This document shows, in pieces, positions 63,581 through 64,000 of a stretch of DNA of 64,000 nucleotides. The stretch is taken from the NCBI GenBank assembly GCA_947503175.1, contig CANNCO010000004.1, positions 124,001 to 188,000 on the forward strand, read 5' to 3'. The translations under genes were made by a program, and so were the position numbers. Source of the stretch: an uncultured Paracoccaceae bacterium (GTDB taxonomy: Bacteria; Pseudomonadota; Alphaproteobacteria; Rhodobacterales; Rhodobacteraceae). A model generated the notes under the pieces. It saw only the letters and a program-made list of their open reading frames with translations. It did no database searches and had not been told where the DNA came from. Position 1 is the first letter of the stretch. Each line of letters starts with the position of its first letter.

Positions 63581-63613
63581 GTATTGTTATAACATCACAT
63601 TTGAGTTTATATC
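63581..63613 (+). promoter_or_regulatory. znuA promoter with Zur-type palindrome
   Basis: The perfect palindrome TGTTATAACA at 63585-63594 is flanked symmetrically by GT-N2 and N2-AC (63581-63598), as in Zur boxes. It overlaps a probable -35 element TTGTTA (63584-63589), with TATATC (63608-63613) 18 bp downstream as -10. It lies 10 bp upstream of the zur start, so it can regulate both directions. Confidence 0.75.
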
Positions 63614-63642
63614 CCTCTCGTCCGATTCACAAGGAACATCCG

Positions 63643-64000
63643 ATGCGTTCGCTATCTGCCCTCGTTCTTGCGCTCTGCTTTCCGTTCTCTGCCAATGCGG
63701 CGCCACAGGTCGTCACCGATATCCCCGTCGTCCAGGGGCTGACCGCCAGCATTCTGGGGGAGGACCCCGTTCTGCTGATGGATGCAGGGGCCGATCCGCA
63801 TTCCTTCCAGTTGCGCCCCAGTCAGGCCCGCGCCCTTGGTGACGCCGACCTGGTCATCTGGGTCGGGCCCGAGATGACACCGTGGCTTGAACGTGCTCTC
63901 GCCTCCGACACGGAGGACAAGAACGAACTTCGGCTTCTGACGGTTGATGGTGTTACCTTACGTGAATTCGACGAACACCATGGCGACCATGGCCACAGTC
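63643..64000 (+). CDS. znuA: Zinc ABC importer substrate-binding protein (partial, runs off the window)
   Basis: The first 119 codons of a cluster A-I metal-binding protein. A signal peptide (residues 1-19, LSALVLALCFPFSANA) is followed by VVTDIPVVQGLTASILG and DAGADPHSFQLRPSQARALGDADLVIWVGPEMTPWL in two pieces; the His of DPHSF is the first zinc ligand. The last visible residues begin a His/Asp-rich loop (FDEHHGDHGHS), typical of ZnuA. The C-terminal part is outside the window. AAGGAAC is a good ribosome-binding stretch before the ATG. Confidence 0.93.
   Translation, partial: MRSLSALVLALCFPFSANAAPQVVTDIPVVQGLTASILGEDPVLLMDAGADPHSFQLRPSQARALGDADLVIWVGPEMTPWLERALASDTEDKNELRLLTVDGVTLREFDEHHGDHGHS

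Overview
The window looks like a chromosome segment of a marine alphaproteobacterium of the Rhodobacteraceae (Roseobacter group). The base composition is high in G+C and genes are packed with ATGA, TGATG and TAATG overlaps. Several genes are typical of that family: Mcl1 (L-malyl-CoA lyase), the D-glutamate pair DgcN/DgcA, SoeABC sulfite dehydrogenase, MnhA-G, DUF1244 and YtoQ. No rRNA, tRNA, CRISPR array, insertion sequence or prophage was seen.

Layout. 1-13.6 kb is housekeeping and envelope: MlaA lipoprotein, RidA-like deaminase, glycerophosphodiesterase, FemAB-like acyltransferase, pterin dehydratase, MscS channel, two tandem peroxiredoxins, a ferredoxin reductase-like flavoprotein, RsmD, Map, SfsA, a CinA-like molybdopterin-binding protein, a GNAT, an AhpD-like protein, OmpA and a LysR regulator. 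13.8-17 kb holds a FadH-like flavoenzyme, YtoQ and a phosphoribosyltransferase. 17-22.4 kb is the translation block rpmI-rplT-pheS-pheT, in which pheS and pheT are separated by two unknown membrane protein genes and a duplicated 5' end of pheT. 22.4-26 kb holds pyruvate kinase, N-formylglutamate amidohydrolase, DUF1244 and two small secreted paralogues. 26-30.8 kb holds a D-amino-acid transaminase, an exonuclease, dgcA, dgcN and mcl1. 30.8-41 kb is the cell-surface region: an RTX protein with an N-terminal propeller-like half, a KpsMTE-type exporter, a sulfotransferase and three glycosyltransferases. 41-48.3 kb is a fully overlapping Mrp-type (Na+/H+) antiporter operon led by a universal stress protein and a coiled-coil protein.

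48.3-61.6 kb is the most unusual part. A cysteine-less OxyR-like regulator with an OxyR-type site upstream precedes soeABC. A protein with two NTF2/SnoaL-like halves is coupled to soeC. A LacI-controlled ABC importer follows, and a second two-domain NTF2-like protein is transcribed divergently across a LacI-type operator. The window closes with the zinc uptake locus znuB-znuC-zur/znuA, with a Zur-type palindrome in the divergent promoter; znuA runs off the end.

The best candidates for undescribed biology are: the pheS-pheT junction as an insertion site for membrane-protein cargo that rebuilds the start of pheT; the Cys-less OxyR variant linked to sulfite oxidation; and the paired double-NTF2 proteins bracketing an importer of unknown substrate.
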